A stretch of 59,271 bases of DNA from Cryomorphaceae bacterium (GCA_007116495.1 SKIJ01000054.1:1-59271), one strand, 5' to 3'. Shown: positions 26,402 through 34,824, numbered from the stretch's first letter. Notes: generated from the letters alone by a model not told the origin. Made by a program: numbers and translations.

Positions 26402-28348
26402 TTAAATTGTTTTGTATTTCATACGCAAGCTATTAGCGACTACGGAGACAGAACTACCCGCCATTGCTGCTCCGGCAATCATAGGGTTGAGCATAAATCC
26501 AAATGCGGGATACAAAACGCCTGCTGCGATGGGAATGCCTACAACATTATAGATAAACGCCCAGAATAAATTCTGGCGTAGTCCGCGAACTGTAAATGTA
26601 CCTACTTTGATGGCATCTGCTATACTTTGTAAGTCCGCACGCATAAGCGTCATATCAGCCACGTCCATTGCCACGTCTGTTCCGCTGCTCATTGCAATGC
26701 TTACATTGGCATTTGCCATGGCCTCAGCATCGTTTATACCATCGCCTACCATAGCTACAATACGCCCCTCCTTTTCACGTAAATGCTTCACAAAGGCAGC
26801 CTTATCGGAAGGCATCATTGACGAGTGAATATGCTTTATGCCCACGCGTTTCCCCACCGCCTCGGCTGTTTGCTGCTGATCGCCGGTAAGCATGTAAATG
26901 TCTATTCCCTGTGATTTAAGATGCTCAATTGCCGAAGCAGAAGATGCGCGAATGGCATCGCCAATGGCCAGCATTCCCAATACTTCTTTTGCGGTAAAGA
27001 AGAATATAACAGTATGCCCCTTCTCAGACCATTCATTGTAGGCTTTGCGCCACTCAGTTGAGAGTTCAGCATCGTATTCACTTAAAAAACGCATACTACC
27101 AACCATGTAATCTGTATCGCCAGACGATGCCGTCACCCCTTTTCCTGTAACTGAACTAAAATGAGATACCTCTATTAGCTTTTTTTCTTCGCCTAAATGC
27201 AGTGTAACAGCTGAAGCCAGAGGGTGCTCAGACATATCCTCCATAGCATAGAGAACATCTTTGGGCGCATCTTTGTGCCACAAATCATTCAACACCTTTG
27301 GACGCCCTTCGGTAATGGTTCCCGTTTTATCCAAAACAACAGTATTCACTTTAGCAGCAGCTTGCAATGCAGCAGCTTCTTTTACCAATACATGCTTTTC
27401 GGCACCCTTTCCTATTCCTACAATAATTGCAGTAGGCGTTGCCAAGCCAAGCGCACAAGGACACGCGATAACTAGTACAGAAATGGCCGCTACTATGCCC
27501 AGTGATAGTGACTCGGTACCGCCTACAAAATACCATATTAAAATGGTGAGAACGGCGACTAACATCACCACGGGAACAAATACAGACGCAATTTTATCCA
27601 CTACGTGTTGGATGGGTGCCTTTGATCCTTGAGCCTGCTGAACGGTACTAATGATTTGTGCCAACACAGTCTCTTCACCAGCTCCGGTAACCTCTAATAC
27701 AAATGTTCCTTTTTGATTTATGGTACCGGCAAAAACCTTATCACCCGGTTGTTTGATTCCGGGAAGTGGTTCGCCGTTAATGGTGCTTTCGTCTACGTGA
27801 CTGCTGCCTTCCAAAAGAGTCCCATCAACCGGTATTTTTTCTCCGGGCTTTACCCTTACCTGATTACCGGGAGTTAACGTGGATATTTCCACATCCTTAG
27901 TTCCCTCATCGGTAACGAGAAGCGCCGTAGACGGCTGCAATCCTACGAGTTTTTGAATGGCCTCACCCGACTGACGCTGGGCGCGGAATTCAATAAATTT
28001 ACCAAGGGAGATGAATGCTATGATTACTGCAGATGCCTCGAAATAGATGTAGGCATCTAACCCATACTGTTGGAAAAAACTCGGAAAGAACATCGAAACT
28101 GTCGAATATAAAAACGCAACAGAAGTACTCAATGCCACTAGAGTATCCATATTTGCTGTACCGTGAATAGCACGTTTATACGCATTCACAAAGAAATGGC
28201 GACCGAAATAAAACATCACCACAGCCGTGAGCACAAAAGAAACCCAGAGTCTCAAGTTTGGTCCACTACCCGACTCCGGCATAAAAAACATACCGATTAT
28301 AAAAACAGGAAAAGCTCCAGCCAAAGCACCGATTGTTCTAATTTTCAA
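26402..28348 (-). CDS. copA: Copper-translocating P1B-type ATPase, main part of a frameshifted copA
   Basis: Inner-membrane pump that exports Cu+ from the cytosol. The frame contains TM helices, the TGE-like actuator loop (NGEPLPG), the intramembrane CPCALGLATPTA, the phosphorylation site DKTGTITEG, SEHPLASAV and the hinge GDGINDAEA. The first codon at 28348 is TTG, an internal leucine in relatives; the first ATG lies inside the first membrane helix. So this frame has no convincing start. Joined in the +1 position through the A10 run to the upstream metal-binding domain, it gives about 738 residues (26402-28617), the normal CopA size. Read alone it would lack its N-terminal domain. Confidence 0.9.
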   Translation of the reverse strand: MKIRTIGALAGAFPVFIIGMFFMPESGSGPNLRLWVSFVLTAVVMFYFGRHFFVNAYKRAIHGTANMDTLVALSTSVAFLYSTVSMFFPSFFQQYGLDAYIYFEASAVIIAFISLGKFIEFRAQRQSGEAIQKLVGLQPSTALLVTDEGTKDVEISTLTPGNQVRVKPGEKIPVDGTLLEGSSHVDESTINGEPLPGIKQPGDKVFAGTINQKGTFVLEVTGAGEETVLAQIISTVQQAQGSKAPIQHVVDKIASVFVPVVMLVAVLTILIWYFVGGTESLSLGIVAAISVLVIACPCALGLATPTAIIVGIGKGAEKHVLVKEAAALQAAAKVNTVVLDKTGTITEGRPKVLNDLWHKDAPKDVLYAMEDMSEHPLASAVTLHLGEEKKLIEVSHFSSVTGKGVTASSGDTDYMVGSMRFLSEYDAELSTEWRKAYNEWSEKGHTVIFFFTAKEVLGMLAIGDAIRASSASAIEHLKSQGIDIYMLTGDQQQTAEAVGKRVGIKHIHSSMMPSDKAAFVKHLREKEGRIVAMVGDGINDAEAMANANVSIAMSSGTDVAMDVADMTLMRADLQSIADAIKVGTFTVRGLRQNLFWAFIYNVVGIPIAAGVLYPAFGFMLNPMIAGAAMAGSSVSVVANSLRMKYKTI

Positions 28349-28374
28349 CCGGTCGTAAACGTCGTTTGCTCTAT

Positions 28375-28617
28375 CTAAGGATTTTTTTTTTGAAGCGCGT
28401 CTACGTCGAGATCAAACCCCAATTTACTAATTTCTTTACGCCATAGCTCTAAGTCTGCAGAGTCACCGTTGTATTCAACAGTGGCGGTATGATTGGCGTA
28501 ATTTACTCGAGCATTTTCAATATTGGGGATGTGTTTTAGCATGTTCTCTATCGACATAGCGCAAGATGCACAACTCATTCCTTCTACCGGTATATGTATG
28601 GTGTTTTTCGTTTCCAT
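28375..28617 (-). CDS. Heavy-metal-associated (HMA) copper-binding domain, CopZ-like, 5' part of copA
   Basis: Copper-binding ferredoxin-like domain of 80 residues with the metal site GMSCASC (C16, C19) and the family ending KEISKLGFDLDV. Translated without frameshift it would be a soluble copper chaperone like CopZ, ending LQKKNP. After slippage it becomes the N-terminal domain of CopA. The frame is open to a TTG at 28626, but the ATG at 28617 is preferred and lies 19 bp after a TAGCTTTG promoter box. A true separate gene is possible, but the downstream ATPase then lacks a start. Confidence 0.85.
   Translation of the reverse strand: METKNTIHIPVEGMSCASCAMSIENMLKHIPNIENARVNYANHTATVEYNGDSADLELWRKEISKLGFDLDVDALQKKNP
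28382..28391 (-). promoter_or_regulatory. A10 slippery site linking the HMA domain to the copA ATPase
   Basis: On the minus strand the codons read CTT CAA AAA AAA AAT CCT TAG, giving an in-phase A_AAA_AAA heptamer two codons before the stop. A -1 shift, or one extra A in the mRNA, reads into the ATPase frame (QKKKSLDRANDVYDRLKIRT). A candidate downstream stem pairs 28346-28353 with 28328-28335 (8 bp, one G-U, 10-nt loop), but it begins about 28 nt past the run, too far for a classical stimulator. Confidence 0.65.
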
Positions 28618-28636
28618 TTTAATCAATTTGTTGGTA

Positions 28637-28644
28637 CAAAGCTA
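28637..28644 (-). promoter_or_regulatory. Candidate -7 box (TAGCTTTG) for the copA locus
   Basis: Exact TAnnTTTG match on the minus strand 19 bp before the HMA start codon. Confidence 0.5.
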
Positions 28645-28745
28645 CAAATTACCTCGCCGGTAAACGTTTAGTATGATGGATTGAATGTATAGCAAACACG
28701 ACGTTGGGCTTGCACGTCATCTATACGTAATCAGCACTCAATATG

Positions 28746-28795
28746 TTTTGGTATATTATATTTGATATCAATTGATTGTATTACACTTACCAAAA
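28746..28795. repeat. Nested inverted repeats between copA promoter and the upstream lipoprotein
   Basis: TTTTGGTA (28746-28753) pairs with TACCAAAA (28788-28795) around a perfect palindrome TTGATATCAA (28762-28771). It could be a regulator site or a weak terminator for the lipoprotein gene. No known copper box was recognised. Confidence 0.3.
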
Positions 28796-28811
28796 ACATA
28801 CGAACGCCCCT

Positions 28812-30092
28812 TTAAAAAGGCTTGTCGTAAATGTAACCCACATAATCAGCATCGTTGTCCAATGTGTATTGTTGAAGCAATGTTGAGGAAGCAACATCAT
28901 ATTCTCGAATCTGCAATCCATCAGCCACAAGAATGCGATCAGCTAAAGGATTATAATCAAACCATTGACCGGTTCCATATTCGCTTCTTGGAATGGTTCC
29001 TGACTGACGAACATCAACCTCGGTTATACCGCTTAGCGTTAACACAAAAAAACGATGTTCCGACAAACGTTGAACAGAAATAAGGTCGCCAGAAAATGAG
29101 CCAACACGAACGTCGAGTGCACCCTCCGGAGTCCATCGCGCCATTCTACTGGTCGTGCCATCTTTATAAAATACCCACCATCGGTTTGCATCGGCGGGAA
29201 ATGCGGCTAGAATTTGATCTTGGGTAAAACGCTCTCCCATATTGGCAGCAGTTCGTGGATTGTAAACACGCCAAGCGTTAAAATCATTGGTTGGATGCAC
29301 CACGTTGACCAACATAAAATCATGGCCTTCTGCCGTAAACGTAGCGTAATAATCTGTAGGAAGGCTAAAGTTATGAACCAATTGTTGGCTTGCATCACGG
29401 GTTTGCACAAAACCTAGATAATTACCCAAGGTAAAGCGACGATTGGTGCTGCTCAAACTCATAAAAAACGGAAACTGTCCTTGGGTGTCATCATTTACGG
29501 TTTGCAGCACATTACCCGTTTTGGTGTCAATAACGCGAGCAACACCAGATTGTTGTGGAGCCAATACAGCTTGTTCAACGTCAGAGATGACCGTAGCACG
29601 TATCCCCTGACCTACCCAAGGGCCTAGATTAATCATTGACTCATTGTAGCGATGCAGTTGGGCGCTGAACGTATTCCCCAAATCAGTAACCGTTAAAAAA
29701 CCTGCGGTTTCCATGGGTTTTTTAACGTAGGTTATGGGTACTTCATAACTGCTGTTATCATCTGAGGTGAACGCTGAAACCCGCACGAGATAATTGCCCG
29801 AAGCCATATTTGGGTTATCAAAACTTACGATGCGTTCCACGGTGTATTCAGGACCAGTAATGTTGCCTTCTGCTGTGAGAAAACTTGCCAGACGATTTTC
29901 GTCGACAATAGCCAAACGAAATCGCTCTAGGTTCTCGTGTGAAAGAGCAGCTCGAACCAGTAAGTCATCGCCAAAAGTAACGATTTGCCCACTATTTGGC
30001 TGTTGGATAACCACCTCCGGAAAGCTGGTGTTTTTTTTTCCACATTGCCAAAAAAGCATGCTCAAAACAAATATTTTCACGACCTTTACCAT
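28812..30092 (-). CDS. Lipoprotein, possible beta-propeller
   Basis: Not assigned to a known family. The 426-residue protein has a lipobox LSMLFWQC with the lipidated cysteine at 17, followed by GKKNTS. It has no acidic stretch, so periplasm-facing retention is more likely than surface export. The N-terminal 110 residues look like an Ig-like domain (VVIQQPNSGQIVTFGDDLLVRA). The rest contains repeated beta-rich segments with Trp and Gly (WWVFYKDGT, ARWTPEGALDVRVG) that resemble propeller blades. Nine A follow the lipobox codon. Monocistronic, with its own extended -7 element. Confidence 0.7.
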   Translation of the reverse strand: MVKVVKIFVLSMLFWQCGKKNTSFPEVVIQQPNSGQIVTFGDDLLVRAALSHENLERFRLAIVDENRLASFLTAEGNITGPEYTVERIVSFDNPNMASGNYLVRVSAFTSDDNSSYEVPITYVKKPMETAGFLTVTDLGNTFSAQLHRYNESMINLGPWVGQGIRATVISDVEQAVLAPQQSGVARVIDTKTGNVLQTVNDDTQGQFPFFMSLSSTNRRFTLGNYLGFVQTRDASQQLVHNFSLPTDYYATFTAEGHDFMLVNVVHPTNDFNAWRVYNPRTAANMGERFTQDQILAAFPADANRWWVFYKDGTTSRMARWTPEGALDVRVGSFSGDLISVQRLSEHRFFVLTLSGITEVDVRQSGTIPRSEYGTGQWFDYNPLADRILVADGLQIREYDVASSTLLQQYTLDNDADYVGYIYDKPF

Positions 30093-30123
30093 TGCTTTAT
30101 GTGCGTTCGTTCAATCCTCTAAC

Positions 30124-30135
30124 GCGAAAGTACAA
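30124..30135 (-). promoter_or_regulatory. Candidate extended -7 element for the lipoprotein gene
   Basis: Minus-strand TTGTACTTTCGC, identical to those at 12540-12551 and 13619-13630, 31 bp before the start. Confidence 0.45.
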
Positions 30136-30161
30136 AACTAATATTCAAAACCTTGCACTGA

Positions 30162-31676
30162 ATGGATTCTGCAGCTGAAACAAAGAAACCAACTAATAAA
30201 CGAAGCAACGAGCAAATTGTTACGCTTTCTGAGGGAAGAGTCCCCCCCCAAGCACTCGACATGGAAGAGGCCGTCATTGGCGCTTTATTAATTGATAAGA
30301 ACGCCATTAATGAAGTCATTGAAATTCTTGAACCTCACGCCTTTTACCGCGAATCGCACGCACTTATTTTTGAAGCAATCAAAGAGCTTTTTGCCGACTC
30401 CCAACCCATAGACATCTTTACGGTTGCAGATTACTTAAAGAAAAATGGCAAACTGAAAGAAGTTGGTGGTGAATATTTTCTCATTCACCTAAGTCAACGT
30501 GTGGCATCGGCAGCTCATATTGAGTTTCACGCCCGAGTCGTTGTTGAAAAATTTATCCAACGCGAACTGATTAGAGTATCTGGAGACATCATCAGTAGTG
30601 CGTTTAGCGAGGAAACCGATGTATTGGACTTACTTGATTCTGCAGAACAGAATTTATACGAAATTGCCAACGGTACACTCAAGAAAAATTACGATACATC
30701 AGCCGATCTCGTAAAAGCCGCCATCAAAGAAATTGAAGAAATGAGTAAACGTGAGGGGTTAAGCGGCGTACCCTCAGGCTTTACCGCAGTTGATAAAGTG
30801 ACGGGGGGATGGCAAAAGTCAGACCTCATCATCATTGCTGCTCGTCCGGGTATGGGTAAAACTGCGCTTACACTGTCAATGTCGCGAAACATTGCCATCG
30901 ACTTTAACATACCGGTTGCATTTTTCTCTCTCGAGATGTCTTCGGTTCAACTTATTAAGCGTTTGATTTCCAGTGAAACAGGCTTATCATCCGAAAAGTT
31001 ACGCAAGGGTAATTTATCGGAAAGTGAATGGCAGCAATTGGTCACTAAAGTGCAAAAACTTGAAAAAGCACCTTTGTATATTGACGACACTCCAGCCATT
31101 TCAGTATTCGATTTGCGCGCAAAGTGTCGTCGTTTAGCGTCACAGTACAACATTGGAATTATTGTTGTGGATTATTTGCAACTAATGACCGCCGGGGGAC
31201 AAAAATCAGTTGGTAATCGCGAACAAGAAATCAGTATGATCAGTCGTTCGTTAAAGGGAATTGCCAAAGAATTGAACGTACCGGTCATTGCGCTTTCTCA
31301 GGTTAATCGCTCAGTTGAAAGCAGAGGAAACTCGAGTAAGCGCCCACAGCTATCAGACTTAAGAGAGTCAGGCGCAATTGAACAAGATGCAGACATTGTT
31401 TCGTTTATCTACCGACCGGAATATTACGGGTTGGTTGATTGGGAAGATGGCTCTCCGTGTGAAGGTCAAGCTGAACTGGTAATCGCCAAGCACCGTAACG
31501 GTAGTTTGGAAGATGTTCGGCTTCGTTTCCAAGGAGCCTTAGCGAAATTCAGTGATCTGGATGACAGTGGCGGTGAAATGATACTTCAATCAAAAATTAA
31601 CGAAGACAACTATGGTGATGACGATAATGACTTTAATTCCGGTGGGCTTCCGGTGGGTGATGACCCGATGTTTTAG
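30162..31676 (+). CDS. dnaB: Replicative DNA helicase DnaB
   Basis: Hexameric helicase that opens the replication fork. The N-terminal helical domain starts VPPQALDMEEAVIGALLIDK. The RecA-like motor has Walker A AARPGMGKTALTLSM at about 226-240, Walker B IIVVDYLQLM near 335, and the conserved EISMISRSLKGIAKELNVP and LRESGAIEQDADIV. No intein interrupts the motifs. At 504 residues it is normal for Bacteroidota. An eight-C run (30242-30249) encodes the first proline pair. Its end overlaps the next gene by 17 bp. Confidence 0.98.
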   Translation: MDSAAETKKPTNKRSNEQIVTLSEGRVPPQALDMEEAVIGALLIDKNAINEVIEILEPHAFYRESHALIFEAIKELFADSQPIDIFTVADYLKKNGKLKEVGGEYFLIHLSQRVASAAHIEFHARVVVEKFIQRELIRVSGDIISSAFSEETDVLDLLDSAEQNLYEIANGTLKKNYDTSADLVKAAIKEIEEMSKREGLSGVPSGFTAVDKVTGGWQKSDLIIIAARPGMGKTALTLSMSRNIAIDFNIPVAFFSLEMSSVQLIKRLISSETGLSSEKLRKGNLSESEWQQLVTKVQKLEKAPLYIDDTPAISVFDLRAKCRRLASQYNIGIIVVDYLQLMTAGGQKSVGNREQEISMISRSLKGIAKELNVPVIALSQVNRSVESRGNSSKRPQLSDLRESGAIEQDADIVSFIYRPEYYGLVDWEDGSPCEGQAELVIAKHRNGSLEDVRLRFQGALAKFSDLDDSGGEMILQSKINEDNYGDDDNDFNSGGLPVGDDPMF

Positions 31677-32922
31677 CGGCTTAATCATACTCTTTTTATT
31701 TGCAGGCAGCATCAACGCACGTCAATTGCTCATTCCCATGGATAAAGGCGGACAACGGCAACATCTCAAAGCGTACGGCATTGCTTACTGGGTATTGGAA
31801 AAACAACAAGACGTGTTTTGGTTACTCAACTATCGCGGTGGTAGCTTTATGACCGACTACAATGCGGAAGTTGAACGCGAATGCCGCATTCGCGGGGTTG
31901 ACTTTTCAGTTATATCATCCAGTGAAGCAGCGAGCATATTGGATGACATTGCGCGTCCTGACAAAAACATGGAAGCCGTTAAGCTTGAAAAAGTTCCTAA
32001 AATTGCCGTTTACTCCCCTCCTCACATGGCACCTTGGGATGATGCCGTTACATTGGTATTAACCTACGCTGAAATTCCGTATGATATCATTTACGACGAA
32101 GAAGTGCTCGGTGACGAATTAGCCGGTTACGATTGGCTTCATTTACACCACGAAGACTTCACCGGGCAATACGGGAAATTTTATGCGGCGTACAGGAATG
32201 CCCCTTGGTACATTAAGCAAAAAAAGGACTTAGAACGAATGGCAGCAGAGTTGGGCTTTAATAAAGTAAGTCAAATGAAACTTGCCGTTGTGAAAAAGAT
32301 AAAAGAATTCACCCTAGGGGGAGGATTCACATTCGCTATGTGTTCTGCAACAGATACCTACGATATTGCCTTAGCTGCAGAAGGAATTGACATCTGTGAG
32401 TCTATGTTTGATGGCGATCCTGCCGACCCGAACTATAATAGTAAGTTGAACTTTTCGCGCACGTTTGCATTTAAAAACTTCACATTGGTAACCAATCCAA
32501 TGGAATACGAATACAGCGACATCGACGTAACTAACACTCGCAGCGTTAAGGCCGAAAACGATTATTTCGGCCTATTTGAATTTTCCGCTAAGTGGGATGT
32601 TGTACCTGCCATGCTTACTCAAAATCACACACGCGTGATAAAGGGTTTTATGGGGCAAACAACAGCATTTCGCAAATCCTTGATTAAACCCTCAGTAATT
32701 ATACTCGGGGAAAATAAGTCGGCAGGTGAAGCACGTTACATTCACGGAGAAGTGGGCAAGGGCTTTTTTAGCTTCTACGGAGGGCACGACCCGGAAGATT
32801 ATCAACACCGCGTAGGTGACCCTCCCACAGACCTATCGTTACACCCCACGTCTCCGGGGTATCGCCTGATTTTAAATAATGTTCTTTTCCCTGCTGCGCG
32901 CAAAAAGAAACAAAAAACCTAA
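31660..32922 (+). CDS. Secreted 'asparagine synthetase B'-like protein of unknown function
   Basis: In Bacteroidota relatives of this protein are often labelled asparagine synthetase B, but I see no glutaminase Cys or ATP-pyrophosphatase motif, so that name is probably wrong. The product of 420 residues begins with a signal peptide (MTRCFSGLIILFLFAGSINA), then QLLIPMDKGGQRQHLKAYG. A glutamine-amidotransferase-like flavodoxin fold is suggested by PKIAVYSPPHMAPWDDAV and YDWLHLHHEDFTGQYG. The frame opens at 31612, but the ATG at 31660 places the signal peptide at the N terminus. It starts inside dnaB and shares a 4-bp stop overlap with the convergent ArsC-like gene. Confidence 0.75.
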   Translation: MTRCFSGLIILFLFAGSINARQLLIPMDKGGQRQHLKAYGIAYWVLEKQQDVFWLLNYRGGSFMTDYNAEVERECRIRGVDFSVISSSEAASILDDIARPDKNMEAVKLEKVPKIAVYSPPHMAPWDDAVTLVLTYAEIPYDIIYDEEVLGDELAGYDWLHLHHEDFTGQYGKFYAAYRNAPWYIKQKKDLERMAAELGFNKVSQMKLAVVKKIKEFTLGGGFTFAMCSATDTYDIALAAEGIDICESMFDGDPADPNYNSKLNFSRTFAFKNFTLVTNPMEYEYSDIDVTNTRSVKAENDYFGLFEFSAKWDVVPAMLTQNHTRVIKGFMGQTTAFRKSLIKPSVIILGENKSAGEARYIHGEVGKGFFSFYGGHDPEDYQHRVGDPPTDLSLHPTSPGYRLILNNVLFPAARKKKQKT

Positions 32923-33278
32923 CGCAGCTTTAGTACATCTGACGGGTTTCGGCACACAACTACCTTGTTTTTGTATAGTGCAATTGGTGCTTTAAGAAGG
33001 TTAGGGTTACTCTTTATTGCTTTAAACCACATCTTGGGTTTATATTCATGTCCGCGATGTTTCTCTTGGTATTCCGGATCAGCTTTATTAATCAACTCCT
33101 TTGCGTCACAATTAAGTGCATTAACCATATATTCAAAAAGAGTGGCGGAAATGTCCATGCTGCTCACATCTTGTTTGTTAATTTTAGAACAGATGGTCAT
33201 TGCGTATGGTACGACTTGTTTATCTCTAGGGTGTTTGCTATTGTATAGCAATGTAATTTCACTATGATCTAAATGCAT
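32919..33278 (-). CDS. ArsC/Spx-like thioredoxin-fold protein lacking the catalytic cysteine
   Basis: 119 residues with the layout of arsenate-reductase/Spx proteins: N-terminal ITLLYNSKHPRDKQV, where the active-site C-x-x-C or C-x-x-S should be, then helices, then KAIKSNPNLLKAPIALYKNKVVVCRNPSDVL, matching the family's LLKRPI region. The active-site cysteine is replaced (NSKHPRD), so a redox or arsenate-reducing role is unlikely. A binding or regulatory role is inferred only. It is convergent with the asnB-like gene; the CTAA overlap shares both stops. Confidence 0.65.
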   Translation of the reverse strand: MHLDHSEITLLYNSKHPRDKQVVPYAMTICSKINKQDVSSMDISATLFEYMVNALNCDAKELINKADPEYQEKHRGHEYKPKMWFKAIKSNPNLLKAPIALYKNKVVVCRNPSDVLKLR

Positions 33279-33438
33279 ACTTTGTTATTTTTAAAAAAAC
33301 TAAGATAAGCTACACAGAGCATTATTAAAAATTAAAGTTTTCTCCAGTTGCATTTGTAGTAATAAAAAGACAACTAATAATTTCACATCCAATTATTGAT
33401 TTAGTAAACTTGATATTGTAATTTGCAATAAAAAAATT

Positions 33439-34764
33439 ATGAAACGTACTTTGTTACATTTGCCTTTAGTGCTCTCGTTATTTGTTTTATTCTTACAACC
33501 TCTCTCAGCACAATGGAAAAAGTCGGAGGTATTGATTTCCGGCCCGGTACTCGGATATGCAGAAATGCGTGAGGCCATTATTTGGATTCAAGGACAACGT
33601 GAGGGGTTTGTCTACATGACCTACAGTGATGGTAATAAAACCCAACGCAGCAATGAGGTTTACATAAAAAAAGAAAACGCGCATACTGCTAAGCTCATTG
33701 CTGATGGTTTAGAAGCCGGAACGCGATACGAGTACACGCTTTATTTTGACGAAAAGCCAATCGAAATACCTTACGAAACGAGCTTTACAACACAGTCTCA
33801 TTGGATGTTTCGAAGCGATCCTCCCAACTTCACAATGGCAGCCGGAAGCTGTTCATACATAAACGAAAGCAGATCAGACCGCCCGGGAAACACCTACGGA
33901 GGTGGGTACGAAATATTCAACTCAATTCACGCAAAATCTCCTGATGCAATGTTATGGTTAGGCGATAATGTATATCTCAGACCATCAGATTATACCAGTA
34001 AAAGCGGGTACATAGAGCGTTACACACACGATCGAGCGCTGCCGGAACTTCAAGAACTTATGGCCTCGTGTAATAATTTTGCCATTTGGGACGATCATGA
34101 TTTTGGCCCCAATGACGCAGGCGGAGCGTTTATTCATCGAGAAACTGCACTCGAAGTATTCGAGCTTTTCTGGCCAAATCCTCGACTGGGTTTTTTTGGC
34201 AATAAAGGCGCAGTGAGTGCTTTTCAATACAACGATGTTCACTTTTTTCTTTTAGATAATCGCTACTACCGCATGGAAAAAACAAAAGGAGGGACCAACC
34301 AAATTTTAGGAAAGGAACAAATTGAATGGCTCATTCAAATGCTGGTTTACAGTAAAGCACCGTTTAAAATAGTTGCTGTTGGTGGTCAGGTGCTCAATTC
34401 TGCAGCCGTATACGAAACTCATGCTGTTTACGCCGAGGAGCGTCAATATTTATTGGATCGTCTTTCTGAAGAAAACCTAAAAAATGTAATTTTCCTTACC
34501 GGGGATCGCCATCACAGCGAAATCAGTAAAATGACGTTACCTAGTGGTAATGATGTATTTGATTTCACCATATCCCCGCTTACATCCGGACCAAATAAAA
34601 ATGTAACAGAAGAAAACAAATACCGCGTAGAAGGATCACTCATTCAAGAACGAAATTTTGCGACACTATCTTTTGAAGGAAAACGAACAAAACGAAAATT
34701 AACAGTCACGTACTTCAATAAAAATGGCGAAGTGATTCTCACCTATGACATTGATAGCAAATAA
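33439..34764 (+). CDS. PhoD-like phosphatase / alkaline phosphatase D family protein, secreted
   Basis: Probably hydrolyses phosphate mono- or diesters outside the cytosol. A signal peptide (MKRTLLHLPLVLSLFVLFLQPLSA) is followed by a fibronectin-like N-terminal part and the metallophosphatase motifs FTMAAGSCSYIN, DAMLWLGDNVYLR, NNFAIWDDHDFGPNDAGG and FLTGDRHHSEIS, which supply the metal ligands. At 441 residues it is normal. It has a strong terminator. The 160-bp upstream gap is AT-rich and holds no exact -7 match. Confidence 0.9.
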   Translation: MKRTLLHLPLVLSLFVLFLQPLSAQWKKSEVLISGPVLGYAEMREAIIWIQGQREGFVYMTYSDGNKTQRSNEVYIKKENAHTAKLIADGLEAGTRYEYTLYFDEKPIEIPYETSFTTQSHWMFRSDPPNFTMAAGSCSYINESRSDRPGNTYGGGYEIFNSIHAKSPDAMLWLGDNVYLRPSDYTSKSGYIERYTHDRALPELQELMASCNNFAIWDDHDFGPNDAGGAFIHRETALEVFELFWPNPRLGFFGNKGAVSAFQYNDVHFFLLDNRYYRMEKTKGGTNQILGKEQIEWLIQMLVYSKAPFKIVAVGGQVLNSAAVYETHAVYAEERQYLLDRLSEENLKNVIFLTGDRHHSEISKMTLPSGNDVFDFTISPLTSGPNKNVTEENKYRVEGSLIQERNFATLSFEGKRTKRKLTVTYFNKNGEVILTYDIDSK

Positions 34765-34776
34765 AATTTATTCCAT

Positions 34777-34810
34777 AAAAAAGCCGGTTCGTTTGAACCG
34801 GCTTTTTTTT
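34777..34810. terminator. Bidirectional terminator between phoD-like gene and nqrF
   Basis: Hairpin AAAAGCCGGTTC / GAACCGGCTTTT with a GTTT loop and long A and T flanks, between convergent genes. Confidence 0.93.
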
Positions 34811-34824
34811 GTGGTGAATGATTA

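Noticed and set aside
28772-29083. Plus-strand ORF of 103 codons with several cysteines
   Set aside because: Starts at TTG and mostly lies antisense to the lipoprotein gene; no recognisable domain despite the CxxC-like look.
30031-30039. A9 run after the lipobox of the lipoprotein at 28812-30092 as slippage site
   Set aside because: The 0 frame is open to the end with consistent protein features; nothing suggests a second product.
32919-32922. Convergent stop-codon overlap CTAA
   Set aside because: Common in compact genomes and does not need a special explanation.
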